A stretch of 35,504 bases of DNA from Gilliamella intestini (GTDB taxonomy: Bacteria; Pseudomonadota; Gammaproteobacteria; Enterobacterales; Orbaceae). Both the position numbers and the translations under genes were made by a program. Every line of letters starts with the position of its first letter. Within the stretch, counting starts at the first letter, position 1. Positions 17,387 through 27,782 of the stretch are shown in pieces. Below the pieces are notes generated by a model. That model ran no database searches, was not told where the DNA came from, and was given only the letters and a program-made list of their open reading frames with translations. The DNA is taken from positions 1-35,504 of the forward strand of contig NZ_FMBA01000024.1 of the NCBI RefSeq assembly GCF_900094935.1. The letters are read 5' to 3'.

Positions 17387-18568
17387 TTACATAACCGTTT
17401 TATTATTCCATAATTTTCTAGATAAAAAGTAGAATAATAATAGTGCGATGATGACAAAACATGCACCAACATAACCAATGTAATCAATTGAAAGTAAAAT
17501 TAATACTTTACTGCCTATAAAAGCACCGCCTCCTATTCCAATATTGAAAATACCAGAATAGACTGAAGTGGCTATATCTGTGGCATCGGGTGCGGCATCA
17601 ATTACTTTGCTTTGCATAACCATTCCAATAATTGTAATGGAAAGCCCCCAAATTAAACATTGAATGATTGCAGTATAAAGCGTGAATGAACAGACATAAA
17701 GCGATAATAAGCAAGTAATCAGTAATAGCATAGGGATGATGAAAATTGCGGTTGGATTTTTTTCAGCATATTTTGCAAAAATAACGCTACCAATCATTCC
17801 AGAAAAACCCACAACTAATAATAAAAGGGCGATAGTATTTTGATTAAATCCACCAATAGTTTTCATGAATGGCGTAATATAGGTATAGGCAGTAAAGTGA
17901 CCTGTAATAATAATGGCAATTAATAAATAAATGTTTAGCAGTATTGGGCGTTTTAATACCATTGGAATATCTTTGATAGAGATAATATCCATGCTTGGTA
18001 CAGTAGGCAATAAGCGAAGTAGTAATATCATCACGCAAAAAGCGATACCTGCAATACATAAAAAAGTCACGCGCCAGCCAACAAGTTGTCCTATGATGGT
18101 GCCAATTGGAATGCCTAGAATGGTTGCCATTGATACGCCAACAACAATAAACCCCATTGCTTTAGCTTTTTTACCATTAGGCGCTAATCGAACTGCAAGC
18201 GGTGTTGTAATTGCCCAAAATACAGCATGAGCACAAGCAATACCAATTCTTGCTATCATTAAGCTGTAAAAACTCCATGCAACTCCAGCTAAAATATGAC
18301 TACCTATAAATAGGCAAAATAAAAAAATGAGTAGCTTTCTCCGTTCTATTTTTGATGTTAATACGGTCAATGGCAATGATAATAACGAAACAGCCCACGC
18401 ATAAATTGTGAGTAATAATCCAGCATGAGCTACGTCTATTGAAAAGCTTTCAGCAATATTGGATAATAGTCCGACAGGTACAAATTCCGTTGTATTAAAA
18501 ATAAATGCCGCAAATGCAAGGCAAAGAATTGATGACCAAACCCGAGATCGGTTAATACTATTATTCAT
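17387..18568 (-). CDS. sotB: MFS sugar efflux transporter SotB
   Basis: This inner-membrane major-facilitator transporter of 393 residues (E. coli SotB 396) has about 12 hydrophobic segments. The N-terminal FNTTEFVPVGLLS, the loop SxxERRKLLI, and ATDxATxxxSGIFNIGIGxGAxxGxxV near the C-terminus are SotB hallmarks. The family exports arabinose, IPTG and related sugars and limits toxic sugar build-up. The gene is monocistronic and no local regulator is visible. Other DHA1 exporters are possible, but the match along the whole length favours SotB. Confidence 0.9.
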   Translation of the reverse strand: MNNSINRSRVWSSILCLAFAAFIFNTTEFVPVGLLSNIAESFSIDVAHAGLLLTIYAWAVSLLSLPLTVLTSKIERRKLLIFLFCLFIGSHILAGVAWSFYSLMIARIGIACAHAVFWAITTPLAVRLAPNGKKAKAMGFIVVGVSMATILGIPIGTIIGQLVGWRVTFLCIAGIAFCVMILLLRLLPTVPSMDIISIKDIPMVLKRPILLNIYLLIAIIITGHFTAYTYITPFMKTIGGFNQNTIALLLLVVGFSGMIGSVIFAKYAEKNPTAIFIIPMLLLITCLLSLYVCSFTLYTAIIQCLIWGLSITIIGMVMQSKVIDAAPDATDIATSVYSGIFNIGIGGGAFIGSKVLILLSIDYIGYVGACFVIIALLLFYFLSRKLWNNKTVM

Positions 18569-18708
18569 GATTAAGGTTATGGAGAGAATATTAGATTACT
18601 TTTGATTATAACTGAATATGTTTGCCTATTAAATAGTTGCTAAGAATAAATCTTAAACTTAATCGCCACCAATATTAGTATTTGAAGGCGATGTTTCATT
18701 ATAGCGAT

Positions 18709-19221
18709 TTATTCTAGTGCTTTAGCTGCAGCTAGGGCTTTGTCATAATCAGGTTCAGAAGCGGTTTCTTTAACATATTCCACATAAACAATTTTGTCGT
18801 TTTTATCAATAACAAATACAGATCGAGAAAGTAATCGAAACTCTTCAATAACAACGCCATATTTTAATCCAAAGTCGAGATCTCTATGGTCAGAAGTGAC
18901 TTTGACCACATCAATCCCTTCAGCTGCGCAATAACGATTTAAGGCAAAAGGTAAATCGGCGCTAATTGAAAATATCACTGTGTCTTTTAATTTTGCCGCT
19001 TCGACGTTAAAGCGATGCACTTGAGCACTACATACTGAGGTATCAATGGATGGAACCGAATTAATAATTCTGATTTTACCTTTAAAATCGGACAATCTAA
19101 TGGGCTCCATTTTTAAATCTTGCACGATAAAATTGGGCGCTGTGTCGCCAACTTTAATTTGTGTACCTAACAAAGTAATAGGTGCTCCGCGCATGGTGAT
19201 TTCATTAACTCTTTTTTGCAT
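18709..19221 (-). CDS. tpx: Thiol peroxidase Tpx (atypical 2-Cys peroxiredoxin)
   Basis: Tpx reduces hydrogen peroxide and organic peroxides using thioredoxin. From the ATG at 19221 the protein is 170 residues (E. coli 168), and AAGGAAA lies just upstream. The longer open frame to 19296 has no such site and is not needed. The peroxidatic Cys64 lies in PSIDTSVC and the resolving Cys98 in RYCAAEG, the spacing expected for the intramolecular disulfide. The protein is cytoplasmic or periplasm-associated according to family knowledge, with no signal peptide seen. It stands alone. Confidence 0.95.
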   Translation of the reverse strand: MQKRVNEITMRGAPITLLGTQIKVGDTAPNFIVQDLKMEPIRLSDFKGKIRIINSVPSIDTSVCSAQVHRFNVEAAKLKDTVIFSISADLPFALNRYCAAEGIDVVKVTSDHRDLDFGLKYGVVIEEFRLLSRSVFVIDKNDKIVYVEYVKETASEPDYDKALAAAKALE

Positions 19222-19478
19222 AACAGTTTCCTTAGTGTTGTGACGAATCACGTTGTTGACAGTGTAATGTCTTCCAATGAATTGGAGTTGTTGCACTTGT
19301 TAGGGATAAATAGATTTAGAATTGTTCCAATATAGAACTAAAACAACTTCTGAACAATAGCTTGAATTTGTTTTAAGTGATGAATTAGCCGATTTCTATT
19401 ATCGTTAATAATGTTATCGTTAAAAATGATGAATAAATTTGAGTAGTTATCGAATTAATAGAAATGATATGTAATTAG

Positions 19479-19502
19479 TATTGGCTGTTTTTACAGCCAA
19501 TA
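19479..19502 (-). terminator. Hairpin downstream of apbC
   Basis: A perfect 10-bp stem (19479-19488 with 19493-19502) with a TTTT loop lies 15 bases after the apbC stop. It lacks a strong U-run on the minus strand, so termination is likely but not certain. Confidence 0.45.
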
Positions 19503-19516
19503 GTTGGATTTTTAAG

Positions 19517-20590
19517 TTACAATGTCTTAAAAGCAATATCAGGCAAAATCGCTTCACCTTGCCAATATAACTCACTAGCAATATTGCCTGCAATTTGATA
19601 ATAAAGTTGGCTAAATTCGCTATCAGGGTGGTTAATGACAGTGGGCTTTCCTGTATCAAGATCTTGGCGTAACATTTTTTGAAGTGGAATTTGCCCTAGC
19701 AATTTGGTTTGATATTGCTTAGCTAAATGTTTTGCACCACCTTCACCAAAGATGGCCTCATGATGTCCACAATGTTCGCAAATGTGGTAACTCATGTTTT
19801 CAATAATTCCTAGTGTTGGTATGTTTACTTTATTAAACATGGTAATACCTTTTTTTGCATCGATTAAAGCAATATCTTGAGGAGTTGTGATAATCACAGC
19901 AGCAGTAACTGGAATGTTTTGCGCTAGGGTTAATTGGATATCCCCTGTGCCTGGAGGCATATCAATAACAAGATAATCAAGTTCTGGCCAAAGCGTATCT
20001 TGTAAAATCTGTAATAGTGCTTTACTTGCCATAGGTCCACGCCATACCATGGCACCATTAGGATCAACTAAATAACCAATGGAATTACTAGCAAGCCCAT
20101 ATGCCATGATTGGTGTCATATGTTTATTATCGGGTGTTAAGGGTTGCTGGTTTTCTGTACCTAGCATGGTTGGGATCGAGGGACCATAAATATCTGCATC
20201 TAAGATCCCCACTTTAGCGCCTTGTTTTTGTAAAGCGAGCGCAAGATTGACCGCTGTTGATGATTTACCCACACCGCCTTTTCCTGAGCTTATTGCGATA
20301 ATGTTTTTTATATTATTAATGGCATTTTGGTTATTAGCACGTTTTAAAGTAGCAATTTTATATTCAATATGCCAGTCAACTTCATTAACGCTGTTAAGTT
20401 TAAGCAATTTTGGAGTGGTTATTTTTTTCAATTCTTCAAAAGTAGATTGCCAAGCGAAAGGCATTGTTAAATTTATAGTTAAGTGGTGATTAACTATTTC
20501 GCATTTTTTTATTGCCCCGAGTTCAAGTAAATTTTTTTGTAGAGTTGAATGAATAAAATTTTCAAGAATTTTTTTTACTTCAGTGTTCAT
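19517..20590 (-). CDS. apbC: Iron-sulfur cluster carrier ATPase ApbC/Mrp
   Basis: ApbC is a cytoplasmic P-loop NTPase that carries Fe-S clusters to apoproteins. The 357-residue protein (E. coli Mrp 369) has an N-terminal DUF59/MIP18-like part of about 80 residues, a deviant Walker A GKGGVGKSS (103-111), a switch DADIYGPSIPTMLG (131-144), Walker B LVIDMPPGTGD (207-217) and the cluster-binding CEHC (271-274). It is divergent from metG with a 250-base gap, the same arrangement as in E. coli. Confidence 0.96.
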   Translation of the reverse strand: MNTEVKKILENFIHSTLQKNLLELGAIKKCEIVNHHLTINLTMPFAWQSTFEELKKITTPKLLKLNSVNEVDWHIEYKIATLKRANNQNAINNIKNIIAISSGKGGVGKSSTAVNLALALQKQGAKVGILDADIYGPSIPTMLGTENQQPLTPDNKHMTPIMAYGLASNSIGYLVDPNGAMVWRGPMASKALLQILQDTLWPELDYLVIDMPPGTGDIQLTLAQNIPVTAAVIITTPQDIALIDAKKGITMFNKVNIPTLGIIENMSYHICEHCGHHEAIFGEGGAKHLAKQYQTKLLGQIPLQKMLRQDLDTGKPTVINHPDSEFSQLYYQIAGNIASELYWQGEAILPDIAFKTL

Positions 20591-20840
20591 TATGGTTATC
20601 TCTTTATGCCTCAGTATTTATACTCGTTTTATTTCCAATTACCTTGTATTAAAAGCGTAAAATACCTTAAATAATAAGGCGGTAAACAGTAAATTGGTTT
20701 ACCCTCATAAAAATGATTATTTTCTGTTTGAAATATGAATTGAGTATATAAATTTTATCAAATTATGGCATAAATCTAGCGATAATCCCACGATTGATGT
20801 ACTATTTCTGCCATTATGTAAAAAAGGGTAATAAATCAAC

Positions 20841-22868
20841 ATGACAACTCAACGCAAAATATTGGTGACTTGTGCACTTCCTTATGCCAATGGTGCAATT
20901 CACTTAGGTCATATGCTAGAACACATTCAAGCAGATGTATGGGTACGCTATCAACGTATGCGTGGTAATGAGATCTATTTTATTTGTGCTGACGATGCCC
21001 ATGGCACGCCAATTATGCTCAAGGCTCAGCAATTGGGGATTACTCCAGAGCAAATGATTAGTGAAGTTAAAACCGAACATCAACGTGATTTTTCTGGCTT
21101 TAATATTAGTTATGATAATTACCATTCAACACATAGCCCAGAAAATCGTGAGATATCAGAGCAAATTTATAAGCGTTTGAAAGCAAATGGTTATATTAAA
21201 ACTAAAGTTATTTCACAGCTATTCGATCCTGAAAAACAGATGTTTTTACCTGACCGTTTTGTTAAAGGTACTTGTCCACGCTGTAAAGCGCCTGATCAGT
21301 ATGGTGATAACTGTGAAGTTTGCGGAGCAACTTATAATCCAATTGATTTAATTAATCCCCAATCAGTAGTATCTGGTGCTACACCTGTTATGAAAGATTC
21401 TGAACACTTCTTTTTTGACCTACCTACTTTTTCAAATATGTTACAAGAGTGGATTCGCTCAGGAACATTACAAGATCAAGTCGCTAATAAAATGCAAGAA
21501 TGGTTTGAATCAGGCTTACAACCATGGGATATTAGCCGTGATGCACCTTATTTTGGATTTGAGATCCCCGATGCTCCAGGTAAGTATTTTTACGTTTGGT
21601 TAGATGCGCCAATTGGTTATATGGGATCTTTCTTAAATTACTGTAATAAACAAAATAAACCAATTTTTGATGAGTTTTGGGACAAAAATTCAAATACAGA
21701 ACTGTATCACTTCATTGGTAAAGATATTGTTTATTTCCACAGCTTATTTTGGCCTGCTATGCTTGAAGGTAGCCAATATCGTAAGCCTTCCAATATTTTT
21801 GTACATGGTTATGTGACTGTTGATGGTGCAAAAATGTCTAAATCACGCGGTACTTTTATTCAAGCAAGCACCTATCTAAAACATTTAGATCCTGATTGTT
21901 TACGTTATTATTATGCAGCTAAATTATCCCCACATATTGATGATATTGACTTAAATTTAGAAGACTTTGTTCAACGAGTAAATAGCGATTTAGTCAATAA
22001 AGTTGTCAATATAGCTTCGCGTTCTGCAGGATTTATTTATAAACGCTTTGGCGGCAAATTATCAGATAAAGTGGCAGAGCCTGAACTGTATTCCTTGTTT
22101 GTTGAAAAAGCAGAAGTGATTGCTGACTATTTTGAACAACGCGAATCAGGCAAGGCAATTCGTGAAATTATGGCACTTGCTGACGAAGCTAACCGCTATA
22201 TTGACGAAAAGGCGCCTTGGGTGGTTGCTAAACAAGAAGGGCAAGATCAAGTGTTGCAAGATATTTGCTCAATGGGAATTCACTTATTCCGCATCTTAAT
22301 GACCTATTTAAAACCAATTGTGCCTTCATTGGCTGAACGTACAGAAGCATTTTTAAATAGCAAATTAGAATGGAATGAAATTGATAATGCTTTAACAAGT
22401 CATAAAATTAATCAGTTTAAAGCTTTATTTAATCGTATTGATATGGATAAAATTACAAACATGATTGAAGAAACAAAACAACAAGCTGCATTAGCCCAAC
22501 CGACAAAACCTAAAGTTGCAGAGCCTATCGCTGACACGATTAATTTTGATGATTTTGCTAAAGTCGATATGCGCGTTGCTTTAATTAAACATGCTTGCTT
22601 TGTCGAAGGATCCGATAAATTACTTCAATTAACACTTGATATTGGTGACGAAACCCGTAATGTGTTTTCAGGTATCAAGCAGTTTTATCCTGACCCAGAT
22701 GTGTTAATTGGGCGTTTAACTATTATGATTGCTAACTTAGCTCCTCGTAAAATGCGCTTTGGTGTTTCTGAAGGTATGGTGCTTTGTGCGAGTGGTAAAG
22801 GTGATGATGAAGGTGTGTACCTACTATCACCAGATAGTGGTGCTAAACCAGGAATGCGAATTTCGTAA
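20841..22868 (+). CDS. metG: Methionyl-tRNA synthetase
   Basis: MetG charges elongator and initiator tRNA-Met in the cytoplasm. The 675-residue protein (E. coli 677) has the class I HIGH motif as HLGH (21-24), KMSKS (331-335) and a zinc knuckle with Cys145, Cys148, Cys158 and Cys161. The C-terminal ~100 residues, starting near [13 protein letters not shown], form the dimerising tRNA-binding OB domain. This is the full-length, dimeric type. A terminator follows. Confidence 0.98.
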   Translation: MTTQRKILVTCALPYANGAIHLGHMLEHIQADVWVRYQRMRGNEIYFICADDAHGTPIMLKAQQLGITPEQMISEVKTEHQRDFSGFNISYDNYHSTHSPENREISEQIYKRLKANGYIKTKVISQLFDPEKQMFLPDRFVKGTCPRCKAPDQYGDNCEVCGATYNPIDLINPQSVVSGATPVMKDSEHFFFDLPTFSNMLQEWIRSGTLQDQVANKMQEWFESGLQPWDISRDAPYFGFEIPDAPGKYFYVWLDAPIGYMGSFLNYCNKQNKPIFDEFWDKNSNTELYHFIGKDIVYFHSLFWPAMLEGSQYRKPSNIFVHGYVTVDGAKMSKSRGTFIQASTYLKHLDPDCLRYYYAAKLSPHIDDIDLNLEDFVQRVNSDLVNKVVNIASRSAGFIYKRFGGKLSDKVAEPELYSLFVEKAEVIADYFEQRESGKAIREIMALADEANRYIDEKAPWVVAKQEGQDQVLQDICSMGIHLFRILMTYLKPIVPSLAERTEAFLNSKLEWNEIDNALTSHKINQFKALFNRIDMDKITNMIEETKQQAALAQPTKPKVAEPIADTINFDDFAKVDMRVALIKHACFVEGSDKLLQLTLDIGDETRNVFSGIKQFYPDPDVLIGRLTIMIANLAPRKMRFGVSEGMVLCASGKGDDEGVYLLSPDSGAKPGMRIS

Positions 22869-22891
22869 TTGATACCTTTATTATAGAAGTC

Positions 22892-22929
22892 ACATCTTAA
22901 CAAGTTAATATACTTGTTAAGATGTTTTA
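22892..22929 (+). terminator. Intrinsic terminator after metG
   Basis: A 14-bp stem (22892-22905 with 22912-22925) and a 6-base loop are followed by TTTT. It lies 24 bases after the metG stop. Confidence 0.75.
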
Positions 22930-23089
22930 GCTAATCATTTTTTTAAATATAAAACACTTAATTTTTCTAATTTACAAAATCTTCCAACCTTTTCTTTTTG
23001 AAGAATATATTAATTCTTTATATAGCTTAATATAAACAGCATTTTCTACAATTAAATTTGTTTTCAAGTGATAATTATATTTAAAACAT

Positions 23090-23122
23090 AATAAAAAAGG
23101 CGATTATTTCGCCTTTTTTATT
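23090..23122. terminator. Bidirectional terminator, tolC/metG junction
   Basis: A perfect 14-bp stem (23090-23103 with 23109-23122) has an A-run on one arm and a T-run on the other, so it can work in both directions. It mainly ends the leftward tolC transcript. Confidence 0.85.
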
Positions 23123-23140
23123 ACATAACTAATACGATAA

Positions 23141-24487
23141 TTATTTTATGGATACTAAAGTGCTAATTTCTTTTCCTAACATGTTGTTTAGATAGACTAA
23201 ATCGTCAGAGGTTAAGGTCCCTACTGCATATTTTAATTGGAGTAGGCTAGTTAAATAATTATATTTTGCATCAGATAAGCGCTGTTTTGAACTGTACAGC
23301 TGTGTTGTAGCATTTAATACGTCAACAATTGTTCGTGTTCCTGCTAGATAACCAGCGTTTGTTGATTCTAATGAACTTTGTGCAGAAACAACAGCTTGTT
23401 GATAAGCTTTGATTGCACTAATAGATGACGAAATATTGTTGTACGATGAGCGTACTTGGTTAATCACTCTACGATTGGTGCTTTCTAGTTTTTCGCTGAA
23501 GCTCACGTAATTTTGTTGCGCTTGTTCAACTTTAGACATTGTTGCACCACCTGAAAATATAGGTAGGTTTACACTGACGCCAACATAGTTATTCCCCGAA
23601 TAAGATTTGCCACCATGTGCTCCAGGTGCTACGTTGTTACCATATCTATCAGTTTTATTTAAATTGGTTGATGCATCTAAACTTGCTGTTGGTAAATGAC
23701 CTGCTTGTGAGAGTTTGATTTGTTCACGCGCTATGTCTTGATTTAACCTCATTGTTAATAAATTAAGATTAGATGTTTCGGATTTTTTTAATAATTTACT
23801 GATTTGTGTTGGCGGCTCAGTTTTAAATGTATTGGTATTAATACTTGCTAAACTTGAATAAAAACGACCACTTATTTGGCGTAAATCTTCAATTGCATTA
23901 TTTAGCTCATTTAATGCATTTACTTGTTGTGCAACAGTTAAGTCATGGTTAGCTTGGGCATTTTGTACGTCTTCAATTGTTGCTAATCCGACTTGGAATT
24001 TTTGACGAGTTTGTTCTAACTGGCGCCCAATTGCTTTTTTCTGTGCATCAATAAAGCTTAATGCGTCAATCGCTTTTAACACATTAAAATAAGCAACAGA
24101 AGTATTTAAGATTAATGTTTGACCTTGGTATTGATAAGCAATATCTGCAATACTTGCTTGTTTTTTAGTAATATCTAAAGCTTTCCAATTTGAGAAGTTA
24201 AAAATGCTTTGCGATATTGCTACTTGGTATAAGTTACCACTTTTAGATTTTATACCACTTGTATCACGTCGGCCATGAGAGACACCATAAGAAGCACTTA
24301 AACCAATTTGCGGTAGCAAACTTGCTCTAGAGCCTGAAATTGCTGCATACGCTTTGTTTTTTTCAGCTAATGAACTGCGTAGATCTGGATTTGTTTCTTT
24401 TGCTTGTTCATAAACTTGTATTAAATTTTCAGCAAAGACAGATTGGCTTAACATTAAGCCAACTAAAAAAGTTAAAGTTTTTTTCAT
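23141..24487 (-). CDS. tolC: Outer-membrane efflux channel TolC
   Basis: TolC forms the trimeric outer-membrane channel shared by drug efflux pumps and type I secretion. I start it at the ATG at 24487: the signal peptide MKKTLTFLVGLMLSQSVFA ends before ENLIQVYEQA, and AGAGAAG lies upstream. The open frame extends one codon further (a TTG). The mature protein is about 429 residues with two OEP repeats, each a long helix pair and beta strands (LLPQIGLSASYG in the first, VSVNLPIFSGGATMSKVEQAQ in the second). It is somewhat shorter than E. coli TolC, which has a longer C-terminal tail. It is divergent from nudF, as in E. coli. Confidence 0.93.
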   Translation of the reverse strand: MKKTLTFLVGLMLSQSVFAENLIQVYEQAKETNPDLRSSLAEKNKAYAAISGSRASLLPQIGLSASYGVSHGRRDTSGIKSKSGNLYQVAISQSIFNFSNWKALDITKKQASIADIAYQYQGQTLILNTSVAYFNVLKAIDALSFIDAQKKAIGRQLEQTRQKFQVGLATIEDVQNAQANHDLTVAQQVNALNELNNAIEDLRQISGRFYSSLASINTNTFKTEPPTQISKLLKKSETSNLNLLTMRLNQDIAREQIKLSQAGHLPTASLDASTNLNKTDRYGNNVAPGAHGGKSYSGNNYVGVSVNLPIFSGGATMSKVEQAQQNYVSFSEKLESTNRRVINQVRSSYNNISSSISAIKAYQQAVVSAQSSLESTNAGYLAGTRTIVDVLNATTQLYSSKQRLSDAKYNYLTSLLQLKYAVGTLTSDDLVYLNNMLGKEISTLVSIK

Positions 24488-24625
24488 CAATCTTCTCTTT
24501 AAAAATCATTAAAATATAGTAGTATTTTTAATGTCTTAATTTTAACAGATAATTAGCATATAGTAAGCATAGTTTATGTCTATTCGCACTTTTTATTCAA
24601 ATTCAATTTAAATTTGGGGTTTTAT

Positions 24626-25255
24626 ATGAAAATTAAAAGCAATCCAGTCCATTTTGATAAAAATGACGTAGTTAATTTGACTAAGAGAATCTTGTATAAA
24701 GGTTTTTTTTCTTTATTTGAATACCGTTTTCAATATCGTAAATTTGATGGTTCAATGAGCGAGGTTGTTACTCGCGAAATTTTGGAACGAGGCCATGCAG
24801 TTGTGCTTTTAGCTTATGATGCAAAACGTGATAAAGTTGTATTAATTGAACAAATTCGAATTGCCGCTATTGAAACTCAAAATAGTCCTTGGATGTTAGA
24901 ACTTATTGCTGGCATGATGGATCATAAAAATGAATCATATGAAGATGTAGCAAGGCGAGAAGCTATGGAGGAAGCAGGAGTTACTGTTGGTCAATGTAAG
25001 CCTATAATCAGTTATTTAGCATCACCAGGAGGTTTGACTGAACGATTGCATATTTTGGTAGGTGAAGTCGATTCATCAACAGCTAAAGGCATTCATGGGT
25101 TAGCAGAAGAAAATGAAGATATTAAAGTTCATGTTGTAAGTCGCTCTCAAGCTTTTCAATGGATAGAAGATGGAGTTATTAATAATGCAGCATCCATTAT
25201 TGCGCTTCAATGGTTAGAGCTTAATCATGAGTTATTAAAAAAAGAATGGGAATAA
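24626..25255 (+). CDS. nudF: ADP-ribose pyrophosphatase NudF
   Basis: NudF hydrolyses ADP-ribose to AMP and ribose-5-phosphate. From the ATG at 24626 the protein is 209 residues, the same length as E. coli NudF; GGGG lies eight bases upstream. The Nudix helix reads E(103)...REAMEEAG (111-118), with Glu112, Glu115 and Glu116 as metal ligands. The loop before it has one extra residue: Gly96 to Glu103 has six residues between, where the consensus is five. The tail contains LASPGGLTER and HGLAEENEDI, typical of the family. cpdA lies 168 bases downstream, as in E. coli. Confidence 0.94.
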   Translation: MKIKSNPVHFDKNDVVNLTKRILYKGFFSLFEYRFQYRKFDGSMSEVVTREILERGHAVVLLAYDAKRDKVVLIEQIRIAAIETQNSPWMLELIAGMMDHKNESYEDVARREAMEEAGVTVGQCKPIISYLASPGGLTERLHILVGEVDSSTAKGIHGLAEENEDIKVHVVSRSQAFQWIEDGVINNAASIIALQWLELNHELLKKEWE

Positions 25256-25423
25256 TTTTTTAATAATTAGATTTAATTATTTCTTTCATAAAAGTGTGAT
25301 CTATTTTACAATTTAGTATAACACTAGGATTTATAATAAAAATTATTTTCCCAGTCACAATGCTTATTTTGTTGCTGACATTATTAACCATAATTATAGA
25401 TTGATAAATAATTGAGGTAAATT

Positions 25424-26254
25424 TTGGAGTCATTTTTAAAACTTCCAATTTTGAATAAAAATTACGGTAAAATATTACATATAACTGATACTCATCTTTT
25501 TTCTGATGATAATAGCTCGTTGCTAGGCGTTAATTCTAATGCTAGCTTTTTATCAGTTATTAATGAAATTGAACGTAGTAATAAGAAGTTTGATTTGATT
25601 GTGGCAAGTGGTGATTTTGTGCAGGATGGTTCTAAAAAAGCTTATGCCCGTTTTGCTAAGCAAATAAATAAGTTTAATACGCCTTGTGTATGGTTGGCTG
25701 GTAATCATGATAACTATACTTATATGCAAGATGTTTTTGCAAATTACCAACTTGCTGATAACAAAATAGTACAGCTAGGAAGTAAATGGTTAATTGTTTT
25801 GTTAAATAGCCAAGTTGTAGGTCAGGCTTATGGTTTTTTACCAGAATCTGAGCTTGATTTTTTGCATAATGTTTTGACTGAATATTCTTCTAGAAATGTA
25901 TTAGTTTTTTTACATCATCATCCTATTAATTCTGGTTGTCATTGGTTAGATCAGCATATCTTAAAAAATAGAGATCAACTTGAGAAAATTATTCAAAAAC
26001 ATTTTAATATAAAGGGAATTGGTTGGGGACATATTCATCAAAAACAAGATTATGTTTGGCATCATTGCAAGGCATTTGCAACGCCTTCAACTTGTTTTCA
26101 ATTTAAACCTGAATGTTATGATTTTCAATTATCAAGTGAAGATGCTCCAGGTTGGCGAGAAATTACACTTAATACTGATGGCTCTATTGAGAGTGATGTG
26201 TATCGATTAACTGATAATCAGTTTTTACCAGATGTTTCTCAAAATGGCTACTAG
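25424..26254 (+). CDS. cpdA: 3',5'-cyclic-AMP phosphodiesterase CpdA
   Basis: CpdA hydrolyses cAMP and so tunes CRP-controlled genes. The 276-residue calcineurin-like phosphoesterase has the metal ligands in order: ITDTHLF (Asp22, His24), ASGDF (Asp64), GNHD (94-96), HHHP and GHIHQ. I use the TTG start at 25424: it gives an N-terminus (MESFLKLP) matching E. coli MESLLTLP, and GAGG lies about seven bases upstream. No ATG occurs near. The rare start codon may keep the level low. Confidence 0.93.
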   Translation: MESFLKLPILNKNYGKILHITDTHLFSDDNSSLLGVNSNASFLSVINEIERSNKKFDLIVASGDFVQDGSKKAYARFAKQINKFNTPCVWLAGNHDNYTYMQDVFANYQLADNKIVQLGSKWLIVLLNSQVVGQAYGFLPESELDFLHNVLTEYSSRNVLVFLHHHPINSGCHWLDQHILKNRDQLEKIIQKHFNIKGIGWGHIHQKQDYVWHHCKAFATPSTCFQFKPECYDFQLSSEDAPGWREITLNTDGSIESDVYRLTDNQFLPDVSQNGY

Positions 26255-26312
26255 TAATTAATAAGTTAGCTAGTACTAAAAAGGAAATGCGAACTTAAGA
26301 TTTGAGCACCAA

Positions 26313-27776
26313 TTATAGTAATGGTGCAAAAAAATAAAACAGCCGTTCAACTATGTGTTGCCAAATTGGGCGTTGCATCCATTCTTCAGTTTTTACTTTA
26401 TCTGAGTTAGATAGATATTTTTTTAAGAGTACTGACAGCGATTTAGCAAATTCTACATCATCGATCACAGTTGTAATCTCAAAATTAAGCCATAAGCTAC
26501 GCATGTCTAAATTAACGGTACCAACAAGACTTAACTGATTGTCGATTAAGACGCTTTTGGTGTGTAATAAGTTATCATTAAATTGATAAAGTTTCACTCC
26601 ACCGTTTAATAATTCAGAAAAAAAGGCTCGACTTGCCCATTTGACCATTAGTGAGTCATTATTTTTAGGAACAATGATAATGACTTCTACTCCCCGTTGG
26701 GCTGCGGTGCAAACAGCATGTAAAATATCATCACTCGGTACTAAATAAGGTGTTGTAAAAATAATTTGCTCTTGTGCTGAGTAAATTGCTGTTAATAACA
26801 CTTGGTGAATCATATTTTCCATATAACCAGGACCAGATGCTATTAATTGCATTATATGTTTTTTATCTTCTGGTGGTTCAGCAAATTCAGTTATTTTCGG
26901 TAGAGTTAGATGTTTACCTGTTTCTAGCTCCCAATCACTGGCATATATTGCGCTCATTAGTGTTGTTACAGGACCACTCATTCTGACCATGATATCAACC
27001 CACTCACCGACATGTCTATTTTGTTTAAAAAAGCGAGGATCGACAATATTCATGCTACCGGTATAAGATATGTAGTTGTCGATAATGGCTACTTTTCGGT
27101 GTTGGCGTAAATCCAATCTTCTAAAAATAAATCGAAGTAAGTTTACTTTTAATGCTTCGACAATGATAATACCTGCATCGCGCATTCTTTTATTGGCATC
27201 AGTTTTTATAAAATGTCTACTACCTGCAGAATCAACCATTAATCGACAAGTTACACCTCGTTTAGCTGCTTGTATTAGTGCTTGCTCAACATCATCAGCT
27301 CGACCACCTTCGTTCCAGATATAAAATACCATTTCGATATTTGATGTCGCTTTATTTATATCGTCAATTAAACGGTCAAAAATTTCGTTAGTTTCGCTTA
27401 GTAGTTCAATATGATTACCATTAATTCCATCAAGGCCAGTTTGGTGTTTACAAAGTTGAAAAATCGGTTTACTTACTTGGCTAACATTGCTAGTGAAAAT
27501 ATCAGAAAATTCGCTTAGGCGATTAATAAACTTTGAAATAGTTGGGCGCATTTTTTGCGCCCGTTTAACTCGCTGTTGACCTAAGTGAGCTTCACCTAAG
27601 GCAAAATAAAGGAACACTCCAACAAGTGGTAAAATATAAATGACTAACATCCATGCAATAACATAAGTTGTTGGTCTTCGTTTGAAGACAATTCGTAGTG
27701 TTGTTGCAACAATGATCAACCAATAGACAAGAAAGATCAATGTGCTGATTAAAGCATGGAATGAGGTAAATTGCAT
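26313..27776 (-). CDS. cls: Cardiolipin synthase A
   Basis: ClsA makes cardiolipin from two phosphatidylglycerols at the inner membrane. The protein is 487 residues (E. coli 486), with two N-terminal membrane helices (about residues 9-30 and 38-60) and two phospholipase-D HKD motifs: His226-Lys228-Asp233 and His405-Lys407-Asp412. The start lies only 6 bases after the yciA stop, so cls probably sits at the end of a yciB-yciA-cls transcript. Confidence 0.95.
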   Translation of the reverse strand: MQFTSFHALISTLIFLVYWLIIVATTLRIVFKRRPTTYVIAWMLVIYILPLVGVFLYFALGEAHLGQQRVKRAQKMRPTISKFINRLSEFSDIFTSNVSQVSKPIFQLCKHQTGLDGINGNHIELLSETNEIFDRLIDDINKATSNIEMVFYIWNEGGRADDVEQALIQAAKRGVTCRLMVDSAGSRHFIKTDANKRMRDAGIIIVEALKVNLLRFIFRRLDLRQHRKVAIIDNYISYTGSMNIVDPRFFKQNRHVGEWVDIMVRMSGPVTTLMSAIYASDWELETGKHLTLPKITEFAEPPEDKKHIMQLIASGPGYMENMIHQVLLTAIYSAQEQIIFTTPYLVPSDDILHAVCTAAQRGVEVIIIVPKNNDSLMVKWASRAFFSELLNGGVKLYQFNDNLLHTKSVLIDNQLSLVGTVNLDMRSLWLNFEITTVIDDVEFAKSLSVLLKKYLSNSDKVKTEEWMQRPIWQHIVERLFYFFAPLL

Positions 27777-27782
27777 ACTTAG

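Noticed and set aside
19222-19296. Longer Tpx product starting at 19296
   Set aside because: AAGGAAA lies before 19221 and the resulting 170 residues match the family length.
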